From Wolbachia endosymbiont of Armadillidium arcangelii (GTDB lineage: Bacteria; Pseudomonadota; Alphaproteobacteria; Rickettsiales; Anaplasmataceae): a DNA stretch of 64,000 nt. A program made the position numbers and the translations under genes. The notes beneath the pieces are model-generated. The model saw only the letters and a program-made list of their open reading frames with translations. It did no database searches and had not been told where the DNA came from. Position 1 is the first letter of the stretch. Every line of letters starts with the position of its first letter. Positions 41,437-50,337 of this stretch are shown here, piece after piece. The DNA lies in the NCBI RefSeq assembly GCF_040207875.1, contig NZ_CP157942.1:372001-436000 (forward strand). Reading direction: 5' to 3'.

Positions 41437-42738
41437 ATGCGCCCTGTAATACTATGTGGTGGTAGTGGCAGCAGACTTTGGCCTTTATCGAAGCCAAAGC
41501 AATTTCAAAAAATATTTAGCCATAACACTATGTTTCAGAACACTTTATTGAGGCTAAAAAGTGGTTATATGCCACCCATAATTGCCACAAATATACAGTA
41601 CGAGTCGTTAGTGAAGAAGGAGTTGCATGCGCTGCGAGAGTATAAAGTGATTTTCGAACCAGTGAAAATTGGAACAGCGGCGGCAATACTAATTGCTGCA
41701 CTTCTCTGCGATAAAAACGAGACAATCTTAATTCTGCCTTCAGACCATTTTATAGGTGATTTGAATAGTTTTTATGTTTCTATTGAGAAAGCGTTTAAGC
41801 TAGCCTCTGAAACTGACTCTATAGTTACTTTTGGGATCAAGCCTCATGAATTCAATTCTGAGTATGGCTATATAAATGCAGTTTATGATCAGAAAAGGAA
41901 ATATCACATAGTAAAGAGCTTTATAGAAAAGCCTGAATATGAGTTGGACAACGATCATTATTGGAACTCTGGAATGTTTGTATTGAAAGCAAGACGCTAT
42001 ATAGATGAGATAAAAAAAATTGCTCTGCATCTCTATAATTTATGTTGTGCAAGTATAAAACATTTTGTACCACGAGAGAGATTTCTGTATTTGGAACAGC
42101 AAGATTGTGCAGGAATTGAGGGTATATCTATTGATCACCTAATGATAGAAAAAGCAGAAAATGTTGTAATGATAGAAGCCAATTTCGATTGGATGGATGT
42201 TGGTACTTGGGGTTCAGTTTTAGAATTAAGTAAGAGATTTAGTAAAAATTTGGAGTCATTTCAGCCTATAACCAAAGGAAGAGAGCCAGTTTTGATGACA
42301 GAAAATGATGCAAAAAATTTACTAAGTAGAGTTTATAAACGGCCAAATAAGAGCCTAATGTTGTTTATTAATAAAGTTAAGGAAGCAAAGCCAATAAGGA
42401 AAGAGATTAAGCCATGGGGATTTTATAGTATAGTTTTAATGGGCAAGGATTTTCTTATAAAATATCTTTTTATAAATCCACTAAGCTGTACTTCTAAGCA
42501 ATTTCACCACTATAGAGATGAGTACCATATAATACTATCAGGAGTTGGATGTGTTAGTTTAGATGACAAAACATATGCTATAGCGAAAAATCATGTAATA
42601 GAGATTCCAAGGAAGGTGTTTCATAGAATTGAGAATAAAAGCACAAGCTTTCCTCTTGAGATAGTTGAGTTTCAGGTGGGGAAGTTTTTATCTGATAGTG
42701 ATATAGTAAGATTGGACGATGTATATGGAAGGTTTTAA
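41437..42738 (+). CDS. manC: Mannose-1-phosphate guanylyltransferase / mannose-6-phosphate isomerase type II
   Basis: 433 residues, two domains. Residues 1-280 form a nucleotidyltransferase: MRPVILCGGSGSRLWPLSKP (pyrophosphorylase signature), EPVKIGTAAAILIAAL, ILPSDHFIGD and FIEKPEYE. Residues about 325-430 form a cupin isomerase domain (KPWGFYSIVLMGKDF, KQFHHYRDEYHIILSG, IPRKVFHRIEN with metal-binding His). Together such enzymes make GDP-mannose from fructose 6-phosphate via mannose phosphates. The usual second-site GEN/EK motifs are partly divergent. What the product serves in a bacterium without LPS is not evident. Confidence 0.87.
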   Translation: MRPVILCGGSGSRLWPLSKPKQFQKIFSHNTMFQNTLLRLKSGYMPPIIATNIQYESLVKKELHALREYKVIFEPVKIGTAAAILIAALLCDKNETILILPSDHFIGDLNSFYVSIEKAFKLASETDSIVTFGIKPHEFNSEYGYINAVYDQKRKYHIVKSFIEKPEYELDNDHYWNSGMFVLKARRYIDEIKKIALHLYNLCCASIKHFVPRERFLYLEQQDCAGIEGISIDHLMIEKAENVVMIEANFDWMDVGTWGSVLELSKRFSKNLESFQPITKGREPVLMTENDAKNLLSRVYKRPNKSLMLFINKVKEAKPIRKEIKPWGFYSIVLMGKDFLIKYLFINPLSCTSKQFHHYRDEYHIILSGVGCVSLDDKTYAIAKNHVIEIPRKVFHRIENKSTSFPLEIVEFQVGKFLSDSDIVRLDDVYGRF

Positions 42739-42854
42739 TATAGGGTATTGAATATACTCTGCAAGCTTGCTAAATTTAGACAACCTAATTTTAGGTAAAG
42801 GAAAGTCTACAATTATATGAAGTCTAAAAAATATGATGTTTAAATCTTAGTATA

Positions 42855-44084
42855 ATGTCCATTGCATTTGAAATTACTATAGCTGCTCGCTATTTGCGAG
42901 CAAAGAACTCCAGATTTTGTTCTATAATGACTTTATTCTCTATTATTGGTATTGCTCTTGGAGTTGCAATGCTAATAGTAGTAATGTCTGTAATGAATGG
43001 GTTCAGAGCAAGATTGCTTGACTCTGTACTTGGTATTAGTGGTCATATTAATGTTTACTTTGATAGAAACATTAGTTCAGATTACCATGCAGTGTCAAAA
43101 TCTATTGAGAAAATCCCAGGTGTATTAAAAGCCATTTCTATGACCAATGATCAAGTGATCGTTGCAGCAAATGGTGGAATTGTAGGTAGCGTGGTCCGAG
43201 GTGTATCAGCTAAAGACTTATTTAATAATACTACTGTTACAAATAATGTGATTGTGGGTAATATGGAAAAATTTGATGAAGGGATAATAATAGGGGCAAG
43301 GTTAGCAGAAGCTTTGAAGATTGATTATGGTAATAATATTATGCTTGTATCGCCTGAAGGATTTGATGCATTGTTTAATGAAATGCCAAGAATGAAAGAA
43401 TATAAAGTTGTAGCCATATTTGATATGGGTATGTTTGAGTATGATAATACCTTGATGTACATGCCCATGAAATCAGCTCAGGCTTTTTTTAATTATAAAG
43501 ATAGTATAAGAAATATAGAAGTATTTGTAGACGATATCGCTGCGGCTAATAAGCTGGCAGATGCTATAGCAAAAGAAACAGGGATGAAAGCTGAAAGTTG
43601 GCAATCTCAGCAAAGCCATTATGTTAATGCTTTAAAAACTGAAAGAAATGTGATGTTTTTAATTCTTACTTTGATTATAGTTGTAGCAGCATTTAATATT
43701 GTTTCAAGTTTGATGATGATAGTGCGAGAAAAGAAATCTGCAATTGCAATCATGCGTACGTTTGGTGCAACAAGTGGAAGCATTATGCGCATATTTTGCG
43801 CTTGTGGACTACTAATTGGTTTTGCAGGAACTTGTCTTGGCTCTATTATAGGGGTTATTTTTTCTCTCAACATTGAGAATATTAGAGTGTTTTTAGAAAG
43901 CATTACTAATGTCAAATTGCTTGATCCTATGATACATTTTTTTTCAAGCTTGCCAGTAATACTATCCACTCAAGATGTGGTGAACATTTCCGTACTTGCA
44001 TTGTTCTTATCATTTTTAGCGACAATTCCCCCTGCGTTGCAAGCAGCTGCACAAGATCCTGTGGAGATATTACGTTATGAATGA
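42855..44084 (+). CDS. Lipoprotein-releasing ABC transporter permease (LolC/LolE type)
   Basis: 409 residues with the MacB/FtsX-like layout: one membrane span near the N-terminus (LFSIIGIALGVAMLIVVMSV), a periplasmic domain of about 220 residues, then three C-terminal spans (MFLILTLIIVVAAFNIVSSL, IFCACGLLIGFAGTCLGSII, FLSFLATIPPALQAA). RYLRAKNSRF and MNGFRARLLDSVLG are typical LolC/E sequences. It extracts lipoproteins from the inner membrane with LolD for transfer to LolA. Overlaps the next gene by 8 bp. Confidence 0.87.
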   Translation: MSIAFEITIAARYLRAKNSRFCSIMTLFSIIGIALGVAMLIVVMSVMNGFRARLLDSVLGISGHINVYFDRNISSDYHAVSKSIEKIPGVLKAISMTNDQVIVAANGGIVGSVVRGVSAKDLFNNTTVTNNVIVGNMEKFDEGIIIGARLAEALKIDYGNNIMLVSPEGFDALFNEMPRMKEYKVVAIFDMGMFEYDNTLMYMPMKSAQAFFNYKDSIRNIEVFVDDIAAANKLADAIAKETGMKAESWQSQQSHYVNALKTERNVMFLILTLIIVVAAFNIVSSLMMIVREKKSAIAIMRTFGATSGSIMRIFCACGLLIGFAGTCLGSIIGVIFSLNIENIRVFLESITNVKLLDPMIHFFSSLPVILSTQDVVNISVLALFLSFLATIPPALQAAAQDPVEILRYE

Positions 44085-44808
44085 TACTCAACAAAAATAT
44101 ATAGGTTGGTTCTTAATTGTATTATTGTTTGTCAGCTGTATTGCAATAAATAACATAATATTTTTTAAAATAAATCAGCAAGAAAGTGAAGACAGTATAA
44201 ATGCTCTAACGGAAAAGATAGACGAGCTTAGAACGTTACTTGAAGTTAATCAATTTAAGGTAGAGAAAAAGATATTTGATTTAAAGAGAAATCTGCACAC
44301 TCAATGTGAGCAAGGTGACGGTAGTTCAAGGCATAAGAACCTCGCAAAGTTACTTCTACTTGTAGTTAAAATGAGGAATTCATTATTGCAAGAAACAAAG
44401 TTTGATAATCATATAAATTCAATAAAGCCTTTGGTATCAGAGCTTGACGATCCAGAAATAGAAAATGCAGTAAATGAGCTAGAAAATTTGAAAGAGGTAG
44501 ATACTTTACACGGTTTAAAATTGTCTTTTGAGAAGAATATTGCTGTTATTGACTATAATAAAAGTACATTGTTTAAAAAAATTATTTCAAATTGGATGAA
44601 AATAAAAGATAAAAATGATCCATTAAGAGCAAAGTTTATCGAAATTGAGGAGTCAATAAGCGATAATGATTGGCAGAGCATAGAAACCATAATAAGCGAT
44701 TTAACATACCCGGAATTTAAGCCATGGCTTAATAAATTGAATGGTTTTATTGTGGCTTTCAAGAATACTTCAACAATATATCATCACTTATTACAATACA
44801 TCTCATGA
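44077..44808 (+). CDS. Mitofilin/HemX-like membrane protein (COG4223 type)
   Basis: 243 residues with a single N-terminal anchor (WFLIVLLFVSCIAINNIIFF), a coiled-coil (INALTEKIDELRTLLEVNQF) and a helical C-terminal domain. In Alphaproteobacteria a protein of this layout lies directly before HemY, as here (4-bp overlap with the next gene), and is regarded as a relative of mitofilin/Mic60. Sequence motifs are weak, so the assignment depends on order and architecture. Confidence 0.6.
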   Translation: MNDTQQKYIGWFLIVLLFVSCIAINNIIFFKINQQESEDSINALTEKIDELRTLLEVNQFKVEKKIFDLKRNLHTQCEQGDGSSRHKNLAKLLLLVVKMRNSLLQETKFDNHINSIKPLVSELDDPEIENAVNELENLKEVDTLHGLKLSFEKNIAVIDYNKSTLFKKIISNWMKIKDKNDPLRAKFIEIEESISDNDWQSIETIISDLTYPEFKPWLNKLNGFIVAFKNTSTIYHHLLQYIS

Positions 44809-46028
44809 GTTATTTTATAATTTTTGCTCTCTCTTTTTTATTTGGGATATGGGTTAAGGTTAGTGGTGAAGTAGTCAAGTTAGAGCTAGGCAGCTATATT
44901 ATAAGTATTGATCTGTATTTCGTTATTCTTGCTTGTGTAGTTCTATTATTTTTATTGATTGGAGTTGCACGTTTTTGTTCTTCTATTTCATCAACATTTG
45001 CTAACATAAAAAATAGAAGAAGAAGTAGGGAAGAATTGCTTCTCTTTGAAGCTTTCTTTAGCTTAGACTTAGGTGATATAGAGAACACTAATAAGCTAAT
45101 TAAAAATCTAAATGAAGAAAGCGATAAATTATCTTTAGTAAAGCTCTTTAATTCAGGTAAAACGGGAAATTACAGCTTTTTTAGCCATAATTTGACGAGT
45201 ATTGCAAGTAAAAATCGCAACTTAGCTCTACTTCTGGTCAATAAATTGATTGTTCACCTAAAGCAAGAAAGATCAGTCTTTCAAAAATTTATAGAATATT
45301 GCTCTAGTTCAATTAATGATAAAATTCTGTCTATTCCCTTTCAAATAGAGCATTGTATATTGCAAGAAGATTGGATAAATGCAATTTCAAAGTTAAAGGA
45401 AGCTATCAAATTCAATATTTTTCTTTCCTTTGATCGTAAAAAGATGTTAGCGGTTTTTTATTGCGCTTTAGCAAAGCAATACGAAGGTAAAGGAAGTTTT
45501 TACAAAGCTATAGATTATTTAGCTAAAGCACAAAGTTATTATGCAACTTTTCAGCCCATCAATTATTTAAAGGCAGAATTATATATCAAACTTGAAAAAA
45601 TCAGAAAAGCTTCCGCAGTATTAGAGGAAGAGCATAGGGTAAATCCTACTCCTCAATCAGCTAGAATGTATATCAAGTTAAATAATAAAGGTGCTGAAGG
45701 ATTATACAACTTACGTCCTGATTATTATTTTAGTTACTGTTTACTTGCTTCGTCTTCAATTAGTTTGGGTAAATATGATCTTGCAAGTCAGTATTTAGAT
45801 ACTGCTATGAAAAAAGCTAACTATATATCAATTTATCTTGTTATGATACGGCTCAAGATTATGTTGCAAGAGTATGATCAAGCAATTTATTGGTTAAACA
45901 AAATGGACTCAGAAGCTGTTCCTGATCCAAGTTGGAAATGTACTGGTTGTAATAGAGAGCTAAAGCAATGGGATTATAAGTGTTCGAGCTGCAATAGTTT
46001 TGATTGTATATACAATAAAGCTTTATAG
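44805..46028 (+). CDS. HemY-like TPR membrane protein with C-terminal zinc ribbon
   Basis: 407 residues. Two membrane spans at the N-terminus (YFIIFALSFLFGIWVKVSGE, LYFVILACVVLLFLLIGVAR) match the HemY N-domain, followed by TPR-type helices (AKQYEGKGSFYKAIDYLAKA, SYCLLASSSISLGKYDLASQ). The C-terminus has CTGCNRELKQWDYKCSSC, two CxxC pairs about 13 residues apart, like the LapB rubredoxin-type metal site. Starts inside the previous gene by a 4-bp overlap. The hemC and hemD genes usually next to it are absent here. The exact role is unknown. Confidence 0.7.
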   Translation: MSYFIIFALSFLFGIWVKVSGEVVKLELGSYIISIDLYFVILACVVLLFLLIGVARFCSSISSTFANIKNRRRSREELLLFEAFFSLDLGDIENTNKLIKNLNEESDKLSLVKLFNSGKTGNYSFFSHNLTSIASKNRNLALLLVNKLIVHLKQERSVFQKFIEYCSSSINDKILSIPFQIEHCILQEDWINAISKLKEAIKFNIFLSFDRKKMLAVFYCALAKQYEGKGSFYKAIDYLAKAQSYYATFQPINYLKAELYIKLEKIRKASAVLEEEHRVNPTPQSARMYIKLNNKGAEGLYNLRPDYYFSYCLLASSSISLGKYDLASQYLDTAMKKANYISIYLVMIRLKIMLQEYDQAIYWLNKMDSEAVPDPSWKCTGCNRELKQWDYKCSSCNSFDCIYNKAL

Positions 46029-46133
46029 TAAAATGCTCTTGTTAATTATTAAGAAAGGCCAATTCCATATTAAAAAAACTTGTTTTTAGACATTACCAGT
46101 TATATATTTTAATAAATTGGGGTTGTATACAAA

Positions 46134-47006
46134 ATGAAGAGCTTGAAGGAACTGTCCTTAAGAATTAAGAATATTAAGTCTGTGCAGAAAACCACGAAAA
46201 TAATGCAAATGGTTTCTGCAGCAAAATTATTACAAAGCCAAAAAAAATTATCAAATTCAAAATTGCATATATCTAAGCTGCATAGAATTATTTCTTCATC
46301 AATGCTGTCAATTGATCAAGATTTACTGGCAAGAGTTCTAAATGTCAATGGAGACGATTCTTACCTAATATTTGTTATTGCGTCTGATCGTGGCTTGTGT
46401 GGTAACTTTAACTCTTCTGTTATCAGATTTAGCCAGAAGCATATAAATAAATTAATTGTAAGTGGCAAGAAAGTAAATATTGTATTTTTTGGTAAAAAAG
46501 CTTTTGAGATAGGTAAGGGTAGATTTGACTCTAAAAGTATTTTGAAGGTTGAAAGTAATAAGGAAATCACGCTAAAGCATATAGAAGCTTTGGTTAGTGA
46601 TATAGACTTAAGTAAATATGATAAGGTTAAAGTTTTGTATAGCAAATTTTATAATACCTTCACGCAAAAACCAATGTTGGAAACAATAAAACCATGGAGT
46701 AAAAGCTCATCCTTGATTGATAACTCTCTAGCTAATTCAACGACAGATTATAGCTATGAATATGAACCACAAAATGTTGAATTTATTTTAAAATCTTTGA
46801 TTCAAGATTACATTGCAGTTGCTCTTTACTCCGCCTCACTTGAAAGTGCAACAAGTGAAAATAGTGCTAGAATGGTTGCTATGGAATCAGCAAACAGAAA
46901 CACTAAAGAAATGCTGAATAAACTAGCACTGCTTTATAATCGTTCTCGTCAAGCAGCAATTACAACTGATTTGATTGAAGTTATAGGTGGTGCAGAATCT
47001 TTATAG
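46134..47006 (+). CDS. atpG: ATP synthase F1 subunit gamma
   Basis: 290 residues, the central rotor shaft of F1. It starts [20 protein letters not shown] and [19 protein letters not shown], has [12 protein letters not shown], and ends with [19 protein letters not shown] and [20 protein letters not shown], all diagnostic. It is separate from atpD-atpC (9124-10919). It is followed after 18 bp by pmbA. Confidence 0.95.
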   Translation: MKSLKELSLRIKNIKSVQKTTKIMQMVSAAKLLQSQKKLSNSKLHISKLHRIISSSMLSIDQDLLARVLNVNGDDSYLIFVIASDRGLCGNFNSSVIRFSQKHINKLIVSGKKVNIVFFGKKAFEIGKGRFDSKSILKVESNKEITLKHIEALVSDIDLSKYDKVKVLYSKFYNTFTQKPMLETIKPWSKSSSLIDNSLANSTTDYSYEYEPQNVEFILKSLIQDYIAVALYSASLESATSENSARMVAMESANRNTKEMLNKLALLYNRSRQAAITTDLIEVIGGAESL

Positions 47007-47024
47007 AGACCTAAGGAATAAAAA

Positions 47025-48359
47025 ATGAATATATTAAATATTGTAGCAGATATCACTAAACTAATAAAAAAGCAGAATCAAGATGCGGAAGTTGTAATAT
47101 ATGAAACTAATAAGACTTCGGTTTCTCAGCGTTTATCAAAAATTGAGCAAATATCACAATCTAAAAATTGTACTATAGGAATTAGAGCTATAGCAGGTAA
47201 GAACAAAGCTGCGTATATTTCTACAAACGATTTGAATAATCTCAGTGATACGATAAGCCGAGTGGTAGAAATGGCAAAGAATGCCCAGGAAGATCCTTAT
47301 ATTAGCTTTGCTATAGATGGCAGTAATTATATCTCTTCTGCAGATTTAAATATCTCAGATAATAATGTTGTAACCATTGATAAATTAAAAGAAATTACTG
47401 AAGCTGCAGAAAACTCAGCTCTTGCACATAAAAATATTATTAATTCTAAAGAAGCTTCATCTTCACATACTTCAGTAAATACGGTATTATCAACAGTTTC
47501 TGGTTTTATTGGTTCATTTAGTAAGTCAACTTTTATTAATCAGATTTCTGTCGTTGCTGGAGAAAAGGGTGAAATGAAGATTGGCTACGATTACGATGTA
47601 ACATGTAACTTTAGTGATTTAAAATCGCCAGAGTTAATTGGGAAAGAAGCAGCAAAAAGAGCAATAGACCAGTTAAATTCATGTACAATTAAAACTGGTA
47701 AATTTCCAGTTCTTTTTGAAAGAAGAGCAGCAAAAGAATTAGTGAAAAGTTTTGCTTCTGCCATTTATGGCAGCAATGTTGTGAATAATAGCTCTTTTTT
47801 GAAAAATAGTTTAAACACTCAGATTTTCAATGATAGAATTAACATTATCGATGACCCGTTGTTACCAAGGGGTATAGCATCAAGACCATTTGATGGGGAA
47901 GGCGTAATGAGCAGAGAAAATGAATTTGTAAAAAATGGAGTACTACAAAATTGGATTTTAGATCTATATTCGGCTAGGAAATTAAACTTGGAAACAACTG
48001 CAAATGCAACTCGTGCAAGCAATGCTGCAATTATTCCTTCAGCTAGTAACTTCTATTTCAAAAATGGTAATAGATCATTTAAGGAATTAATTGAGGAAGT
48101 AAGAGAGGGAATATATGTAACTGATTTATTTGGTTTTGGTGTTAATTTAATTAATGGCGATTATAGTCAGGGTGCATCCGGATTTTTTATAGAGAATGGC
48201 AAAATAACCTATCCAATACACGAGATTACTGTTGCCGGCAATTTGAAAGATATGTTTAGCAATTTAGTTGTTGCAAATGACCTAACTTTCTGTGGGCAAT
48301 TTAATTCACCAACGATTAAAGTTAGTGAAATGACAGTTGCAGGTTCATTTCGTGATTAA
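47025..48359 (+). CDS. pmbA: PmbA/TldE-type peptidase-family protein
   Basis: 444 residues of the TldD/PmbA family, in which TldD holds the metal site and PmbA (TldE) is the partner that lacks it. No HExxxH motif was seen, so this is the PmbA side. ARKLNLETTANATRA, SNFYFKNGNRSFKEL and YVTDLFGFGVNLINGDYSQG, then the C-terminal GQFNSPTIKVSEMTVAGS ending, are typical. With TldD it processes peptide precursors and degrades unfolded proteins. It probably shares a transcript with atpG. Confidence 0.88.
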   Translation: MNILNIVADITKLIKKQNQDAEVVIYETNKTSVSQRLSKIEQISQSKNCTIGIRAIAGKNKAAYISTNDLNNLSDTISRVVEMAKNAQEDPYISFAIDGSNYISSADLNISDNNVVTIDKLKEITEAAENSALAHKNIINSKEASSSHTSVNTVLSTVSGFIGSFSKSTFINQISVVAGEKGEMKIGYDYDVTCNFSDLKSPELIGKEAAKRAIDQLNSCTIKTGKFPVLFERRAAKELVKSFASAIYGSNVVNNSSFLKNSLNTQIFNDRINIIDDPLLPRGIASRPFDGEGVMSRENEFVKNGVLQNWILDLYSARKLNLETTANATRASNAAIIPSASNFYFKNGNRSFKELIEEVREGIYVTDLFGFGVNLINGDYSQGASGFFIENGKITYPIHEITVAGNLKDMFSNLVVANDLTFCGQFNSPTIKVSEMTVAGSFRD

Positions 48360-48368
48360 AAAATTTAG

Positions 48369-48397
48369 TTGCATCAAGTACAATAATTGTGTATTAT
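48369..48397 (+). promoter_or_regulatory. Putative promoter of the cold-shock gene
   Basis: TTGCAT (48369-48374) and TATTAT (48392-48397) with a 17-bp spacer. Transcription from here would give a 5' leader of about 130 nt before the csp ATG (48534), the long leader expected of cold-shock genes. Confidence 0.4.
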
Positions 48398-48533
48398 AAC
48401 CATGTAATGTTAAGAATAGACTATGGAGTATAGAAGTTTAGTTGCAATAACTAAGCTTAAAGCATTCTAAATCGTAATTTCAAAGTTTTTCATCACATTA
48501 ATAATATTAGTTAATAGTTTAAGAGTTATTTAT

Positions 48534-48785
48534 ATGGAATTTGGTAATATAAAATGGTTTAATGTTGAAAAAGGCTATGGTTTCATCAAGCCAGAAGGTA
48601 AAGGTGAGGACGTTTTTGTACATGTTAGTACATTAGAACGTTCAGGAATAAGTCCTGATACACTTCGAGGAGAGGATAAAAAGAGAGGAATGAAAGGGGA
48701 AAGAGTAAGTTATGAGCTTAAAGAGGAGCGTGGTAGGAACGGAGAAGATAAAAAATCTGCAATAAATTTAAGATTAGAAGATTAG
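48534..48785 (+). CDS. Cold-shock-domain RNA-binding protein
   Basis: 83 residues, a single CSD. RNP1 reads KGYGFIKPE and RNP2 reads VFVHVS, so the nucleic-acid surface is intact. [16 protein letters not shown] is the canonical opening. Residues 45-70 carry an insertion rich in Arg/Lys ([12 protein letters not shown]) compared with the usual 67-70 residue Csp. Likely an RNA chaperone. It lies 35 bp before the RNA helicase gene and may be expressed with it. Confidence 0.92.
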   Translation: MEFGNIKWFNVEKGYGFIKPEGKGEDVFVHVSTLERSGISPDTLRGEDKKRGMKGERVSYELKEERGRNGEDKKSAINLRLED

Positions 48786-48819
48786 TTTGTCATGAAGCTT
48801 TGTAATAGGGTAATGTATT

Positions 48820-50046
48820 GTGAGTAATTTTCATGAAATGGGCCTCCCGATTTTGCTTAGACAAGCTCTAAGTAAAAATAATCTTTGTGTTCCAACTCCG
48901 ATTCAAATGCAAGCGATTCCTTTAGCTCTCCAGGGTAAAGATATTCTTGGGTCTGCTCAAACAGGAACTGGAAAAACTTTAGCATTTGCTATTCCATTAG
49001 TTGCTAAATTGCTGAATGAGCCAAGCATTGGTTCAGCTTTAGTCATCGTGCCAACCAGAGAGCTTGCCCATCAGGTAACAAATGAGATAAGAAAACTCTT
49101 ATTTCAAAATTCTGCACTAAAGGTCGCTTTGTTGATTGGAGGTGAGCCTATTTTTAGGCAGCTAAATCAGCTTCAGAAAAAAACACAAATTGTAATAGGT
49201 ACTCCTGGTCGTATTATGGACCATATTGAGCGTAAAACTTTGATTACTAGCAATGTTAGCATTCTTGTGCTTGATGAAACGGATCGCATGTTTGATATGG
49301 GCTTTGGAGTTCAAGTTGAAAGAATCATGAAATATCTGCCAAAAATACGGCAGACCCTTATGTTTTCTGCAACTCTTCCTAGTGATATAGTTAAACTTAC
49401 TGAGAAGTACCTTAATCGACCGGAACGTATTTCTGCTGATTGTGAGGCTAAAACTTCTGTAAAAATTAAGCAAGAAATTGTTTATGCATCAGAATCAGAA
49501 AAATATGAAAAGCTTGTTACACAACTATGTCAGCGCGAAGGGTCAATCATTATCTTTGTCAAAACAAAGCAAGGGGCAGATCAGCTAGCTAACAAGTTGT
49601 ACAAAGATGACTATAGCGCTTTAGCAATTCATGGCGATTTAAGGCAGCACAAGCGCGAAAGGGTCATTAATTCTTTTCGTCGTGGCCGTAATCAAATCAT
49701 GGTTGCAACAGATGTTGCTTCTCGTGGCCTTGATATTCCTCATATTCAACATGTTATCAATTATGATGCACCACAATCGCAAGCTGACTATATTCATCGT
49801 ATAGGTAGAACTGCACGTGCTGGAGCTGAAGGGTATGCGCTATCTTTTGTTACACCTCAAGATAAGGGAAGACGGCCTGCATTAGCAGATAAAGAAGGAG
49901 AGCCAAATTTTGATTGTAGTGTGCAATTTAAAAAACGTAACAGCAAAAAGGTCTTTAAAAGACCAAGTACGTTAAAGACTAAATACGGTAGAAAAAAGAT
50001 CAATGCATTTAAGAAGACAAGTAGAGTACTAGAAAAAGCATATTAA
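48820..50046 (+). CDS. DEAD-type RNA helicase, RhlE-like, with DETD in motif II
   Basis: 408 residues from a GTG start. Motifs in order: Q motif (PTPIQMQAIPL), I AQTGTGKT, Ia PTRELAHQ, II DETD at residues 152-155 (canonical DEAD, with Ala to Thr), III SAT, IV IIFVKTK, V ATDVASRGLDIP, VI HRIGRTARAG. It would unwind short RNA duplexes, for instance in ribosome assembly or mRNA decay at low temperature. The C-terminal tail is Lys-rich (KKRNSKKVFKRPSTLKTKY). It follows csp closely. Confidence 0.93.
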   Translation: MSNFHEMGLPILLRQALSKNNLCVPTPIQMQAIPLALQGKDILGSAQTGTGKTLAFAIPLVAKLLNEPSIGSALVIVPTRELAHQVTNEIRKLLFQNSALKVALLIGGEPIFRQLNQLQKKTQIVIGTPGRIMDHIERKTLITSNVSILVLDETDRMFDMGFGVQVERIMKYLPKIRQTLMFSATLPSDIVKLTEKYLNRPERISADCEAKTSVKIKQEIVYASESEKYEKLVTQLCQREGSIIIFVKTKQGADQLANKLYKDDYSALAIHGDLRQHKRERVINSFRRGRNQIMVATDVASRGLDIPHIQHVINYDAPQSQADYIHRIGRTARAGAEGYALSFVTPQDKGRRPALADKEGEPNFDCSVQFKKRNSKKVFKRPSTLKTKYGRKKINAFKKTSRVLEKAY

Positions 50047-50131
50047 TGTACTTAACTATTCTTCTATTCTTTGAAAACTCCAATAAGCTTGCTGCAAAGT
50101 GAAGTGGCTGAAGGATGGCAGAAAGAATATA

Positions 50132-50157
50132 TAGCTAACCCAAATTAGGGTTAGCTA
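50132..50157. other. Perfect 10-bp hairpin between helicase and clpA genes
   Basis: TAGCTAACCC and GGGTTAGCTA form a perfect stem with a 6-nt AT loop in a 290-bp intergenic region. No T-run follows, so it is a weak terminator candidate or a small palindromic repeat. Nothing else was seen in 50047-50337. Confidence 0.5.
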
Positions 50158-50337
50158 CAACTTGATAATCGTAATTCCACTGCTTACAAATAAGATCCAT
50201 TTTGAAGATATATTATAACAGTATAACGTGAGGCTGTAATTGGGTTTAATTTGGCTACAACGAGCTACTAGATTTCAGTTTTTTTAATAATTGTGTGCTA
50301 CTAATTATATATAAATTTACACTTTTAAAGAGAATAG

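Noticed and set aside
50132..50157. Intrinsic terminator for the helicase gene
   Set aside because: Perfect stem but no T-run on either strand, so termination is unproven.
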